Assembly (NCBI GenBank): GCA_013399015.1
Contig: VWZX01006564.1
Coordinates: 203,330 to 267,329 of the forward strand
From: Galbula dea
Lineage: Eukaryota; Chordata; Aves; Piciformes; Galbulidae
Length of the DNA: 64,000 bases
Reading direction: 5' to 3'
A program made the translations under genes and the position numbers. Under the pieces are notes generated by a model. That model was not told the DNA's origin. It was given only the letters and a program-made list of their open reading frames with translations, and did no database searches. This document shows, piece by piece, positions 11,941 through 23,300 of the stretch. Numbering within the stretch: position 1 is the first letter of the stretch; every line of letters begins with the position of its first letter.

Positions 11941-14900
11941 TGACAGAAGCATGAAAAACAATAATTGAACATTATCAAGGAGTGAGATTTTAACACTATT
12001 GCAGATTTTTGCAGGGCCAATAATCCATGCATGAAGACACATACTTGGTATTTCCTTTCAGACAAAAGGAATACATTCTACAATAAGACAAAAAGATCAG
12101 ATTAGCACTACAGGTACCATAACTGATGCAAATTGGTCCTCAGTTGCCATTTCACTCCCTTTCCCCCTAAAAAACAAGCCTCAAACTTTTAATATGTAAA
12201 AGCCTGGAATAAAAAGTATACTGGTTGAGACCATTGTCAGATAGCTGCATTTCTAAGGGTGGACTAGGAGTTGATTCAAGTAATTCTGGATATTCAGTAT
12301 AGCTTGGAGGTTTAAAGAATTATATATGTTGCTGTTAGTTTGGATTTGATGGAGAGGAAAGAGGATGGAGAAAGCGAGTTGTTAATAACCTCTCAGTTAA
12401 ACTCATAGGGGAGCTCGACTGTCAGTTTAAATGTTTAGTCTTTGCTCAGCAGAGAAACATGTGCCAAGAGGATGGCAAACATTACAGTTAATTTATTGAC
12501 TGAAATAAAAGCAGTTTTAATTGATTGACAAATGAACAGAAGCAAAGAATATGAAAAGTAAATGGAAACACTGCAAGAATGGACAGCTTTGTAATTGGAA
12601 ATTGTAAAGGTCACTCACTAAACATGGCTTATTGCTATCTGTTTGAATGGAATCCTTTCCTTGGAGAAATCTTTATTTGGTGCTTAAATATGAGCAACAC
12701 TGACTCTCAAGAAATAACAAGTCTTTGTATTAATACTTTGAGCATGAATAGACACAGCAACTGTAGAGTTGTGCTGCTTCTGTAAAAAGTGACGAGACAA
12801 TTATACACCACTACTAATGTGTGGTTTTGACCCAGTCTGAGGTTATGCAATACACTGTATTTCTGGGGACTACTGTTAATCTGGGGAACAAGAAAAAAAA
12901 TTATTTAAAGATCTAGGAGGTCAAGAATCAGACATATTCATTTAATTTAAAAATTTTTTTTAACAAATTAAATAAACATTTATCATATAAAAATAAATAA
13001 GACAACCTGCCTAAATTTATACCCTAAATTCAAACTAGAAATTAGATATATCCTTCAGTGTTTACTGAAATTATTAACATACTGCTTTAATTATCTCAAA
13101 TAGCATTATTTAGAATATTATTGCTACAAAGCTGTCATCAATACATGAAATTATTTCCATTAGAAATGTATACCAGTTCTTCAGTCTCCCTCTTAAATGG
13201 AAATATCATTCTCCACTTTATTTTTCTTTGAACATATATATACACACATATATATGTAAGTATACACAAACTGTTCAAGAATTACAAGAAAAACTGTCTC
13301 ATATGGGGGTGTCTTCAGCTAAAAGCATCCTTTTTCTCACTATTTTTCCTGACATTTAGAATTTCTTTTTCAATTCATAACCTAAGAACTAGTATCCTTA
13401 TATGTGTTCTTGAAGCTTACAGAATTTTGAAGACAGAAATGTCTCTATCCTTTTGCCCTGCACAACAGGGTTTTGAAATTATTAGTATAGGATGTATTAC
13501 TTTAACACAGTTCTTTATTTGTTTGAAAAGTCTTTCAATAAATTTTCTTTCAACTAATTGAAATGTTCTTATTTTATTTTGACTAGGTCATCTGACATGA
13601 AAGTGAAATCACCACATCACATTTCATTGTCTTGAATGATAATTCTATACATAATGTAAAATGCCAACTATTCTTTTCAGTGTAGGTTGAGAAACTCTTG
13701 TCAGAGAAAACCCCTGTTTGCAACAAAAGTCAGTGTGAAAAGCAAAAGAAATCTTTCCAGTTACAAATTTGGTGTGCTGCCACTTTTTCTTTTGCAACTT
13801 TAACAAGCAAAGCTTTCACAACAGAAAGTTAGTATGAATTACCTCTAGATTGTCTCTTGAGGGATAATTATTTCATATCACTTGAGTGTCAAAGACAGGA
13901 GATTTCTGAAATTGGCTGTTCCTCCTAATGAAGTAACATTTGCAGAGTTCATTACTGTTAGGCATTTCTTCTAGACAGCAGTGATGGTTTAAAAGAACAG
14001 TCCTACATCTAATTACCTTTTCTACTATATGAAATGCTTTCTGCAATTTTAATACATTACAATGTTGTTCCCTTTTTGTGCTGTCCTATTGACAGTGTTC
14101 ACCCCACTGGACTGGAAGTGCAATGAGCATTCTAAAAGTAAGTTTTGCATAATGAGGATTGAGAATAATTTCATCAAACTTCTTAGTGTAGATATTTATG
14201 TTGGACCTGGAGAAGATGACTCTTTGAAATATCTGATAAATCAGTCCTGAGCAGTGCCTATTTCTCTCACTTAGCTATAAAACAAATTCAGATGTTCAAA
14301 TATGCTGGACCACACAAAAGTGACCAATGCCTCAGAGGTACTCTGAAGTTTCCACCTTACCTCCCTCCAGAAGATCACAGAGTCCAATCTGCCAGGCCTG
14401 TGCCAGATAGCCTAGGGCATCTCATATGCTTTTGTGCTGTCATGGTTAGGCAAAAGACTTGTAATCCAACTAACTAGCTCAAAGGTAGGTGTCTAGGGTG
14501 TCTGCAGTGGGATGAAGCTCAAGATTACTCTCTTTCAATATAGATTTACTGTGTATATGTGAAGTCTTTTGTAGACACTCCTTCATATAGCTCCTAAAAC
14601 AGACAGTGCCTTTTTAGATATCCTAAGGTATTTTAGAGATCTGCAAAGGGCAGATAGGATAAGTGACCCTTGTGTGTCTTTCTGGACTAGCAGGAAAAGG
14701 CCAACTGTCTAGACATAGTCCAGGACATCTTAGGCATCCTCAAACACCCAACTGACTTGTACTGCTACTTAGTAAAAGCAATGCATCCTTGCAAAGAATC
14801 TGCTCAAACTGCAGTAGACACCTGGTGTCTGGTGTCTGTTCAGCTAAATAACTTCCCAAGCCTAACTGAATAAAGGTTCACTTATTTTGTCTAAACATAG

Positions 14901-16660
14901 CTGTATACTGCCAGTTGAGGTGCCCTAGTACTCCTTGTCTGAGGTTACCCATAGTACTCCCATTCACTACCACTCTCCAACAAACCTCAAAATGAAGATT
15001 TTTTTTGTGAAATACTCAAAATTTATTTCTGAACTATGAAGGCAAAATAGTGTTAAAAGTCCCTTAACAATTCTCTGCCATTATATTAATCTAGTTTATT
15101 CATTACCTTTTCTCTAATAATTCTTTTATTATTGCAAATTCATAATAAATCTTTAGATTAGTTTATAAGACACATTACTTATTTTCCTGTAAATCAACTG
15201 ACTGCATATTCTTCTTAGTAGCCTATTTTTCAGTTCCTGTTATATTCCCTTTCCTCTTTCCTTCAGTCTCTCAGCAGTCCTTTTTGATGCCACATTTTGC
15301 CAACTTTCTTCCCTACTGTGAAATATTTCAGAACTAGGACTGTTTTAATGAGCTGCCTGCTATATTAAATAGTTGTAACTCTTTAATACCTCCCCATACT
15401 GGTGGAACATTACTTAAATTTAAGTGTATGAAGTCTAACATTGACCTCAAATAGCTATTTCTATTTTTATTTCTTAACTTGAAGTTTTACAGCAGATATA
15501 TTTTCAGCTGAGTCCTTTTTCAGCCAGTCTCCTGACTCCTTAGACATTTACTCTTGACTCTCTCCTTTTACACTTAATTAACATGGTTAAATATTTATAA
15601 TGCTGTCACAGCCTATGTCCCTATCAAGATTGAGGTCCTATTGTGCTAATTTCTAGGTACAGTACAAACACAAAAGTCCATCATATTAATTACTTATGAA
15701 AAATGTGGTTAGCTTCCTTTGAAGAATTACTTGCTATATGAAATATTTTTCAATTTTCTGACTAGAAAACAATCTTCCTTAATATAAGTGGCTTTAATTT
15801 GAAGGAAAAATTATATAGATTTTCACACTTAAGGATTAGGATGGCTGTCTGATTATGGCAACAGTCACATATTACCTAAACTATAATTATGAATATTATT
15901 ATGTTCAACTAACATGACCATGAATATGTAACACTATGCAAAATGAGAACTACAAATAGCTTTATAACAGATGTCCATTCTTATGCATTCTTAATAGCAA
16001 AATAGACCACAAAGCAGAAGTTTGCAGTCACAGTAATGAACAGTGAATATGTTCCTCAAGGAGCTCATTCTTTATGTATCTTACATAACACATCTCAAAA
16101 GCAAAACAGTAGAAAATGAGTTATCTAAGAACATAGAAAAAATTATAATGCCTATGCATATTCCACTACATATACTAAGCTGACAGTATTTCTGAGTAAG
16201 TTACTGAGACAGAAAACAAAGTTAGTAAGTTCATAGTAGGGACTGTTAGGGTAGGGTAACAGTCTAATCATGGCAAAAATCTCAGTTTTACCAAATTAAC
16301 AGAGACAGTAATAATCTTGATTAATCTGAAATTAAGGTTACACAGTTTTGCTTCAGAATTGCAGGAAAGAGAGAGAAATCTGACAGTTACTAGTAATTAC
16401 AGATCCTGTGGTATTTCAGAAAATAAAAATGTAGCATGTTTGGATAACTTAATTAAAGCAGATTAAAATTACAGGCATTTTCATTGAAAAACACCAAGTG
16501 GGTTACTTCCCATGACCAAATACTTCATTTCTAAAAGAGTCTCTAAAAAGGAAAAGTCTTTAGAGTCAAGTGATGAGGATCTAGACAAGGAAAAAAATCT
16601 TGATGATTAAACTTTCCTGTTCATCTGAAGTTTTTCATTTCTTGTCAACTCTTCTCCCAG
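11941..16660. other. Noncoding stretch with a less AT-rich block at 14.27-15.0 kb
   Basis: No gene is recognised. Most of it is AT-rich, with a TA/CA-rich microsatellite-like run at about 13,239-13,262. The segment 14,270-15,000 has more balanced composition and repeated 'gtctagg/gtctgg/tctagaca' phrases. It may be an old, unclassified transposable element. At 14,096-14,137 a 42-base segment lies between a good polypyrimidine acceptor (AG at 14,094-14,095) and a GTAAGT donor. Its frame is open, but it is too short to be convincing as an exon. Confidence 0.55.
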
Positions 16661-16756
16661 TCACTATATGAGGAGTTTTCCACTATATTCAGCCCTGACC
16701 TGAAGAACTTTCCATGGTTCATCCCTGCATTTGAGAATTTTTCTGCTGGAAATCAG
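16661..16756 (+). other. Exon-like segment, possible coding exon
   Basis: The segment is preceded by a long pyrimidine-rich run ending in CCCAG (acceptor, AG at 16,659-16,660) and is followed by CAG|GTGAGA (donor, GT at 16,757-16,758). It is 96 bases long, exactly 32 codons. Frame 1 is open throughout, and the other two frames contain stops. The peptide starts SLYEEFSTIFSPDLKNF and ends ENFSAGNQ; I do not recognise it. A matching exon is not evident nearby: other exon-like pieces on this strand do not join to it in phase with convincing sequence. The LTR that follows at 16,871 would lie in the downstream intron. Chance pseudo-exons with good splice sites are common in long noncoding DNA, so this remains a candidate. 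Confidence 0.25.
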
Positions 16757-16870
16757 GTGAGAAAAAGGTGTGCTTTCCACTTGACATAATTCTTTGGAGA
16801 GAAAATAGGAGAATATAGCCCAGAAGCAGAAGGCAGAAGTGGAGTAGTGTCTGAAAGCCATAGTGACCAT

Positions 16871-17535
16871 TGTCCTAGTTTGGGTTAGAATAGAACTAAT
16901 TCTGTTCAGTGATTTTACTTTGCAGCTAAAGCTCCTCTAAGTAACTGCACTTTCTGAAAGTAATAGCATGTTTTCTTAGACAGTGTTTGCTTCTAGCAGT
17001 GATAAGACCTAATATTTAGATTCATTACCTTGGAATGCAGACCAAAGTCACTGATACATCTTGTATACTATACTGGAAGGGTGCAGAGTAAAAGGCTGCA
17101 CCTGCAGGGAGGAGTAGACTGTTCAGGTGCCCCTAAACTTCCCAAATAGGTATTTATACTTCAGTGGCCAGGATCTGAGGAGAACTCTGTCTGTTTTCCT
17201 TTAGATCCTGATCCACAAATTCCTGAATCCAGTTCCAGGATCCAGTATCCTAAGCCTGCTTCCCATCTGCTGCTGAGTCCTTCTGCCACAGCATCAGTAG
17301 TGATGGTGGTGTAGTTTCTATCTGGGGGGGGGGTGTGGATTCAGTATTGGGTTTGTATATATTTTTATATATATATATAAAATTTTTATTTGCATTAAAG
17401 CAGTTTTAGTTTTCTTTTTCAATCTACAAGTCTCTCTCTCTTACTCCTTTTCCCTTCTTGTGAGGGGAGAGGAAAGGGGGTAAAAAAGGGCATATGCCAC
17501 TAGATTAATGGCTGGCCCAGCCCTAACCCTTGACA
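16871..17535 (+). mobile_element. Solo LTR of an avian endogenous retrovirus, plus strand
   Basis: A 665-bp unit begins TGTCCTAGTTTGGG and ends CCTAACCCTTGACA, the TG...CA termini of a retroviral LTR. The flanking bases ACCAT (16,866-16,870) and ACCAC (17,536-17,540) agree at four of five positions, consistent with a slightly decayed 5-bp target-site duplication. Inside, in the expected order, are a TATA-like TATTTATA at 17,151-17,158 and an ATTAAA polyadenylation signal at 17,394-17,399, both supporting plus orientation. There is a run of G near 17,322 and a TA-repeat at about 17,366-17,380. No retroviral internal region flanks it, so it is a solo LTR left by LTR-LTR recombination. The family resembles avian ERVL-type LTRs from memory, but the exact name is not established. 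Confidence 0.82.
17081..17104 (+). promoter_or_regulatory. Hairpin-forming block in the LTR U3 region
   Basis: The sequence GGTGCAG, nine bases, CTGCACC forms a perfect 7-bp inverted repeat upstream of the TATA-like box. The same block recurs almost unchanged in the LTR fragment at 63,208-63,235, although the flanks of the two copies have diverged. It may be a protein-binding site or an RNA hairpin in the LTR; its function is unknown. Confidence 0.45.
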
Positions 17536-19414
17536 ACCACGAATGAAGCTTAAATAGCTAACAACAGAAAGCCTGCCTGCACTTGAAGGCAAAGATGGTA
17601 ACTGCATAATGAAATTTAAGCTCATGGTCACTAAGAACAATGCTGGACTGAGTCTGCTGTTGATAGTAAGGATGAATGCACAAACACTTGTACAGTCTTT
17701 CCTCTGAACAAGGTTCAGTTTAATATCTTTACCTTTCAGGAATGAAAGACTAATGATAATCAAATTTTATATCACAGTTAGGATACCTGACTTTCCACTG
17801 ACTTTTCACCAAGAGCATACTTATTGTTACAGGAAATATTAAAAACTAAGTTCTATGTATTGCATGATCTTTTAGACATGGTTCATTTTTTATGTTAATA
17901 CCATTGTTCAAATTTAATCATTTTTGTGTTAATGCTTCTTAATACAGGCATTTAGCTCCAACTGAATGTACACTGCTTTAATATTAAGCCATTTTAAACA
18001 TTAATTATATTTTTAAAGGGGAAGGAGGAACTCAAAACAACAATGTTCTTTTCCTAAAATGTTATGAAGGGAACTTAAAGTAATTGAACTATATGTTTCC
18101 ACCAGTAATAACTTTTAAGTCACTCTCCTATTAATATTTATGAGATGCATTACAAATTTCAGGGTGGGTTTGCAGAAGAATACAGATATATGTGGTTGCA
18201 ATGTATTGTAAACACAAATGTAACCAATAGTAAAACAAGGGCACACAGTATCTTGATATCAGTCCCAAAAGGGTAGTGTTTAGCTTTCATACAAAGGTCA
18301 AAGTTTTCAAAATGCTATATCCACATTAACTAATGTATCTTTCCTGCACCCCTGTTTGTTAAGTAAATAGCTACTATATCTGTTGGAAAGTAGTGTGAGA
18401 GCCAGAGCAGTTATGATGTGCAAGCTGTGATACATTTATAAATAGCATGCATCCCCAACGTTATGACAAGGTTAAATAAATGTATGTTCCCTTAGCTATC
18501 CTGAGATCTGGATGAAATTAAACACCTCATTCAAGATGGTAAGTGAATAGAACTACTTTTGAAATTCTCTGCATTTAATGACTTCCCTGTTTAAGTAAGG
18601 TAAACCAAAACACATGTAATGATTATAATTCAATCTTCAAGTGAAGACTTTAAAAGCCTACTTTTGGGAGGAAAAAAAAGCATTTTTAGCTAAAAAATAC
18701 TACTATGCAAATATTTCTTAGTGGTCTGATTATATTTTTAAAACAAGTAAGGTATTAATTATACAAAACTGAAATAAAACTTGAACAATATGTGACTGGG
18801 GAAATATTTAGAAGAGCTTAAATGAATCTAAACCAAAACTCCTTTGACTATCAATCACAGATTGATTGCACAGATTCTAAAGTGTCTAAGTTGAAAGACC
18901 AACCCTTCATCTTTGGGTATTAGGAAAAATTTTGTTCAGCTAATATCACTGAAGCTTGCAACTTTGGAAAGGGAGAATTCCCCAGTCTCCTTTCTGAAGA
19001 AACATATATCTTTGGCAAAACAGGGACAAACTCTGTTTAATTTCTGAATGAGTTCAAAGTGACTGTCTGCAGATAGTCAGGATGATGTGCCATCTGGTTT
19101 CTCTCTCAGCCGCCAGATCACCAGATTATTAGCTGTTTGTACTAGACAGGAAGATAAATTTGCAGCTGGAGGACATCTTAGTAATTTGCTTGAGATTTTT
19201 GGATAGTCTTGCCCTTCTGGTGTCAAGTATTATTAACCTAAATTGACAGATCAGGCAGGTTACAGAAACACAAAGTTGCATTGCTCTGACCCCTCAGTGA
19301 GCTGGGGCCATGCATAGCCCCTGTGTAACTTGCCTGCTTCCTCCCTTGCTCACTATCGTGGGAGTCTCAGCTGGAGACAGCACATAAAGCTTGGCAGTTA
19401 TTGCCTTTTGGGTA
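17536..19414. other. Noncoding AT-rich stretch
   Basis: No gene or repeat is recognised. A GTAAGT donor match at 18,539 follows a weak acceptor at 18,495, bounding a 43-base piece that is open in one frame but not supported otherwise. The part from about 19,080 to 19,414 is less AT-rich and precedes the reverse-transcriptase fragment. It could be older sequence of that element, but I cannot see CR1 similarity in it. Confidence 0.55.
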
Positions 19415-19601
19415 GACACTGTCTACCTGCATTTGTCCAGAGATTTTGATACAGTTCCTCACTGCCTCCTCCTAGAGAAACTGATGTGCTGGGGTCTAGA
19501 CAAATGGGCTGTGTGTGGGGTGAGGAAACCACCATGGCAGGGTCACTTGCAGAGGATAGTGGTAAATAGCTCCTTTTCAAACTGGGAACTTGTCACAAGT
19601 G
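19415..19601 (+). mobile_element. LINE (CR1-type) reverse-transcriptase fragment, plus strand
   Basis: Translated on the plus strand, this piece reads VYLHLSRDFDTVPHCLLLEK, then RIVVNSSFSNWELVTS. This matches the conserved CR1-type ORF2 reverse-transcriptase core (typically VYLDFSKAFDTVPH...ILLEKL... then WRPVTSGVPQGS). It ends exactly where PQGS should follow, at the junction with the opposite-strand CR1 starting at 19,602. Only about 60 codons remain, and both ends are missing. It cannot be the 5'-inverted part of the neighbouring CR1, because it abuts that element's 3' end. An older copy interrupted by, or joined by deletion to, the minus-strand CR1 is the simplest reading. Confidence 0.75.
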
Positions 19602-20392
19602 AATCATAGAATCATCACAGTTAGAAAGGACCTTCAAGATCATCAAGTCCAACCGATAGCCCTTCACTACTGTTATCCCCAAACCATCCCCCTAAGTGCC
19701 ACATCTACCCACTTTTTGAAAGCCTTCAGGGATAGTGACTCCACCACTTCCCTGGGCAGCCTATTCCAATACTTCACCACTCTTTCAGTGAAGAAATTTT
19801 TCCCAATATTTAATCTAAACCTACTCTGGCACAACTTGAACCCATTTCCCTCTACTCCTATTGCTAGCCACAAGGGAGAAGAGGCCAACAGTCGCCTCTC
19901 TACAGCCTCCTTTCAGGAAACCGAAGAGAGCAATAAGGTGTCCCCTCAGCCTCTTTTTCTTCAGGCTAAACAGCCCCAGCTCCCTGAGCCTCTCCTCATA
20001 AAGCCTGTTCTCCAGACCCCTGGTCAGCCTAGTTGTCCTTCTCTGCACACTCTCCAGTACCTCAATGTCCTTCCTATACTGCGGTGCCCAAAACTGCACA
20101 CAACATTCAAGTTGTAGCCTCACCAGCACCAAGTACAGGAGCAAGATCACCTCCCTGTTCCTGCTGGCCACACCATTTCTGATACAAGCCAGGAGGCCAT
20201 TGGCCTTGTTGGCCACCTGGGCACACTGCTGGTTCATGTTCAGCTGGCTGTCAGTCAGCACCCCCAGGTCCTTCTCTGCTGGGCAGCTCTCCAGCCACTC
20301 TTCCCCAAGCCTGCAGTGCTGCTGAGGGTTGGTGTGACCAAAACGCTAGACACGATATTTGGCCTTATTAAAACTCATACAACTGGCCTTTG
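19602..20392 (-). mobile_element. CR1 LINE with decayed ORF2 C-terminus, minus strand
   Basis: The left end carries the inverted CR1 3' tail (GAATCATAGAATCATCACAG). The minus strand then encodes the ORF2 reverse-transcriptase end. Around 20,261-19,821 it reads LTDSQLNMNQQCAQVANKA, then LECCVQFWAPQYRKDIEVLE, then YEERLRELGLFSLKKKRLRG. A frame change near 19,850-19,880 moves the rest (FRLNIGKNFFTERVVKYWNR, LPREVVESLSLKAF) into another frame, so the copy is dead. Similarity continues to about 20,392 (the inverse of 'GPMSLIKAKY', the lipid-like CR1 lead-in to the thumb region). It is 5'-truncated at about 790 bp. The frames on the plus strand over this interval are antisense shadows. Confidence 0.93.
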
Positions 20393-23300
20393 CTTTGAGG
20401 AGCACTCTGCATATAACGAATGCAGGCATAAAAATATCTTAAAGTATGATTTATGCAAGAAACTGTCAAGTTTAAATAAAAAATATCTTTTATTTAAACT
20501 TTTACCTCCTCTATGTTTTCTGCTGACCATCAAACAGTAGTACTGAATGTTCACCATTGATTTTATTCTAACTCCAGTTCTAAGAGGATAACATGATAAT
20601 TTCTAAAATTAAAATATCTTTCCTTTGTGAAGTGGTTTACTATTTTTGCTTCTGTGTCTCAAAAATGACACTATATCTCACTATATCTATATTGTTCAAA
20701 TGTATTAGATGTATTTAAATATTTCAGAACCAGCAGGCTTTCCTGGCTATACAAACAAGCAGCAGAGGGGAAAAAAAAAGTATTGATTAATGTATACAGA
20801 GCTTAGAGCTTTCAAGTTTAATCTCTTTAAGTCTTTCAACTTAACTGATGTTTCTGATAGGTCTTTTTCTTTAATACCTTATCAGTCCATACTCAGATCA
20901 GAATCTGCAATATAGAGATCTGAGGTAGTCACAAAAGGATCTAGAATGACATTTTTACTAACAATTGTCTCTTCCAACAGACAGACAAAGGCTTATACCT
21001 TTGTAAAAGACTCATGCACACTTAGTAACAGAATCCTAATATTTTAAAATTTTGTGTTGAACCCTTCACTGCCCTAATGCACTGCTGAAATTTACATTCC
21101 TAAAAAATTCAGCTGCAGATTTTATCAGTCACAGCTGAGTAACAAGCCCAATTTTGACCATGTTTAGACTGCTATGATGAAAAGAACTGAGATTTTACTC
21201 ATGAGACTTCACTGAACGACCTACATAATGGATTATGATTTCATTTTAAGACACCTAATTGTTCTGTACAAAAATTATCTCAGTTCATGTTTACATACAG
21301 GATCAGATTAGACAGGCCTCAGTATTTACATATTCACCAGTGTTAAGGGAATTTGTTCATGTTAGGATCAACAAAGTCAAACTAGACAAACAGATTCTGC
21401 AGATCAAGTCTCCAAGGAACTGTCTCCAATGAGCATGAGAATACTAGAAGCAATTATCAAAAACATTTTCAAGAAAATATAAAAAGTGGCTTCTTACATC
21501 TACAGTGATCATAAAACACATTTCTATAATGGGGAGAACTATGTACTTATTTTCATCATCAGTTAATACATTTGACAAACTTATGTGTGAACATAATGTG
21601 TATTCTTAAAATTATGAAGATAAATAGGACAGAAGATATAAGTTGTGCTACACTGCTACAGTCCTACTCTAAAAACCACAACATGCAACTACTGTTACAA
21701 ATTTTTTAAGCTTTGTTTTGAAAATTTTTTTTCAGCTTTTAGCTTAGACTAAACTGAGAAACTGTTTCTGAATTTCTTTTCCTTTTCCTTTATTTAAGAA
21801 AAGCCATTTCTTACAATTGTCCCCATAAATCCATGGCCTATTTTGTTCATTTGCTTTTGTGCCAACTTGCCTTTTACTCCACTCCAGGACTTGATACCCT
21901 AATGTCTTTACAGAAAAGGACTACATAGCCTTACTCTTTATTTTAGGGGGATATAAAGGGTTGTTTTGTACACACACAAATGGCTAGGATTCACGTTTGC
22001 AGAGCTATACCACTGGGGAAAATGGAGAAAGGCAGATCCCTATACTGCAGGATGAACACACACCTCAGTCACTCTGCATTCTTCACTTGCAAAACATCCC
22101 TAGCGTGGCTTGGGCTTAAGCATGTACACGGTGTCATTGCTATGCACCACTCAGTCACTGCAGGTATCAGCTTTGTACAGGCAGCAATGGTAAACAACCA
22201 GCAATATGGGAGATCAGGCCTGTCCCACAAGATCCCAAAGCAAAACTTACACTGAGCAACTGAAAAGAAGAAATACAAATATACAGACAGTGTCAAATTT
22301 CTCCCTGTTTCCTTGCCTGGCTATCTTAGGCACCCTACAAATGCAGCAGGTAAGTCTCTTTATGACTACTCAGGATCTCTAACAATCATTCTTGGTGAAA
22401 CAAGATCACCAGCTCTTCATTTTGTTTTCAGTCTGGTTTTACCTGGAGTTTGTGACACAAAAGTAAAAACAAAAAACAAAACAAAACAAATCAAAACAAA
22501 ATATTGTAAATGAAAATGTTGGAATTAGTCTGCTGCACTCTCTGCAGCTTTGCCTGGTTCTGTTGTTTTGGTTTTTTCAAGTGCTGGAGTAGAGGATCAA
22601 CAGTCTTGCAACAATGAGAGGACTGACAAATCTCTCTTTTTGACTCTGTTCTAAATGAGCTAGTGACAAAAAATTGGTGGTTTATTCTGAGAGTGGAGAG
22701 GGAGATTAATTTCTAATTGGAATCGAAAGATGTCTGCTGGTTTCCTGTTCCCATGAGACTTTGCAACAGAGTGACAGTTAATTGTCATTAATTCTGACAA
22801 AATGTTTCATCTCTTACTTACCAGCATATTGTAATAATCAGAAATAATTAAAATTGCTTTTACATTGAAACTTTTAGAAATATGTAGAAACCTGTTAATC
22901 GGTTCATAATGACATGAATAAGGACAGAGAGTCTCTTTTTGTGAGCCTTCTGTGCTGTTCATGGCAAATATTCACACAGCCATATGCACATGTACTCATC
23001 CTGGCTATAATGTTTCTTTCCCACATGAAAACTTTTTTAAAAACATCATTGTCAGTCTAATGCAACCTCATACCATTTTCTGAAGTTAGGAAAATCAGGT
23101 TTAAACCATTGTTATAGATCAATGAAACAAATTTCATATTTGTGAAAGGGAGGATTAACCTTCTTTGCTAGACCAGCTTGCATATTTCACTAACTCACAA
23201 TGGGTTTCTTAGTTAATAGTCTGAATGAGGTTTTCTTATACTAATAAAACAGCAACATGGTCTGCTAGTCAAGGCAGCAATCACACTGAAGTGGACCTCT

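Noticed and set aside
19590..20117. A 175-codon plus-strand open frame
   Set aside because: It is antisense to the minus-strand CR1 ORF2 remnant in the same interval and resembles no protein.
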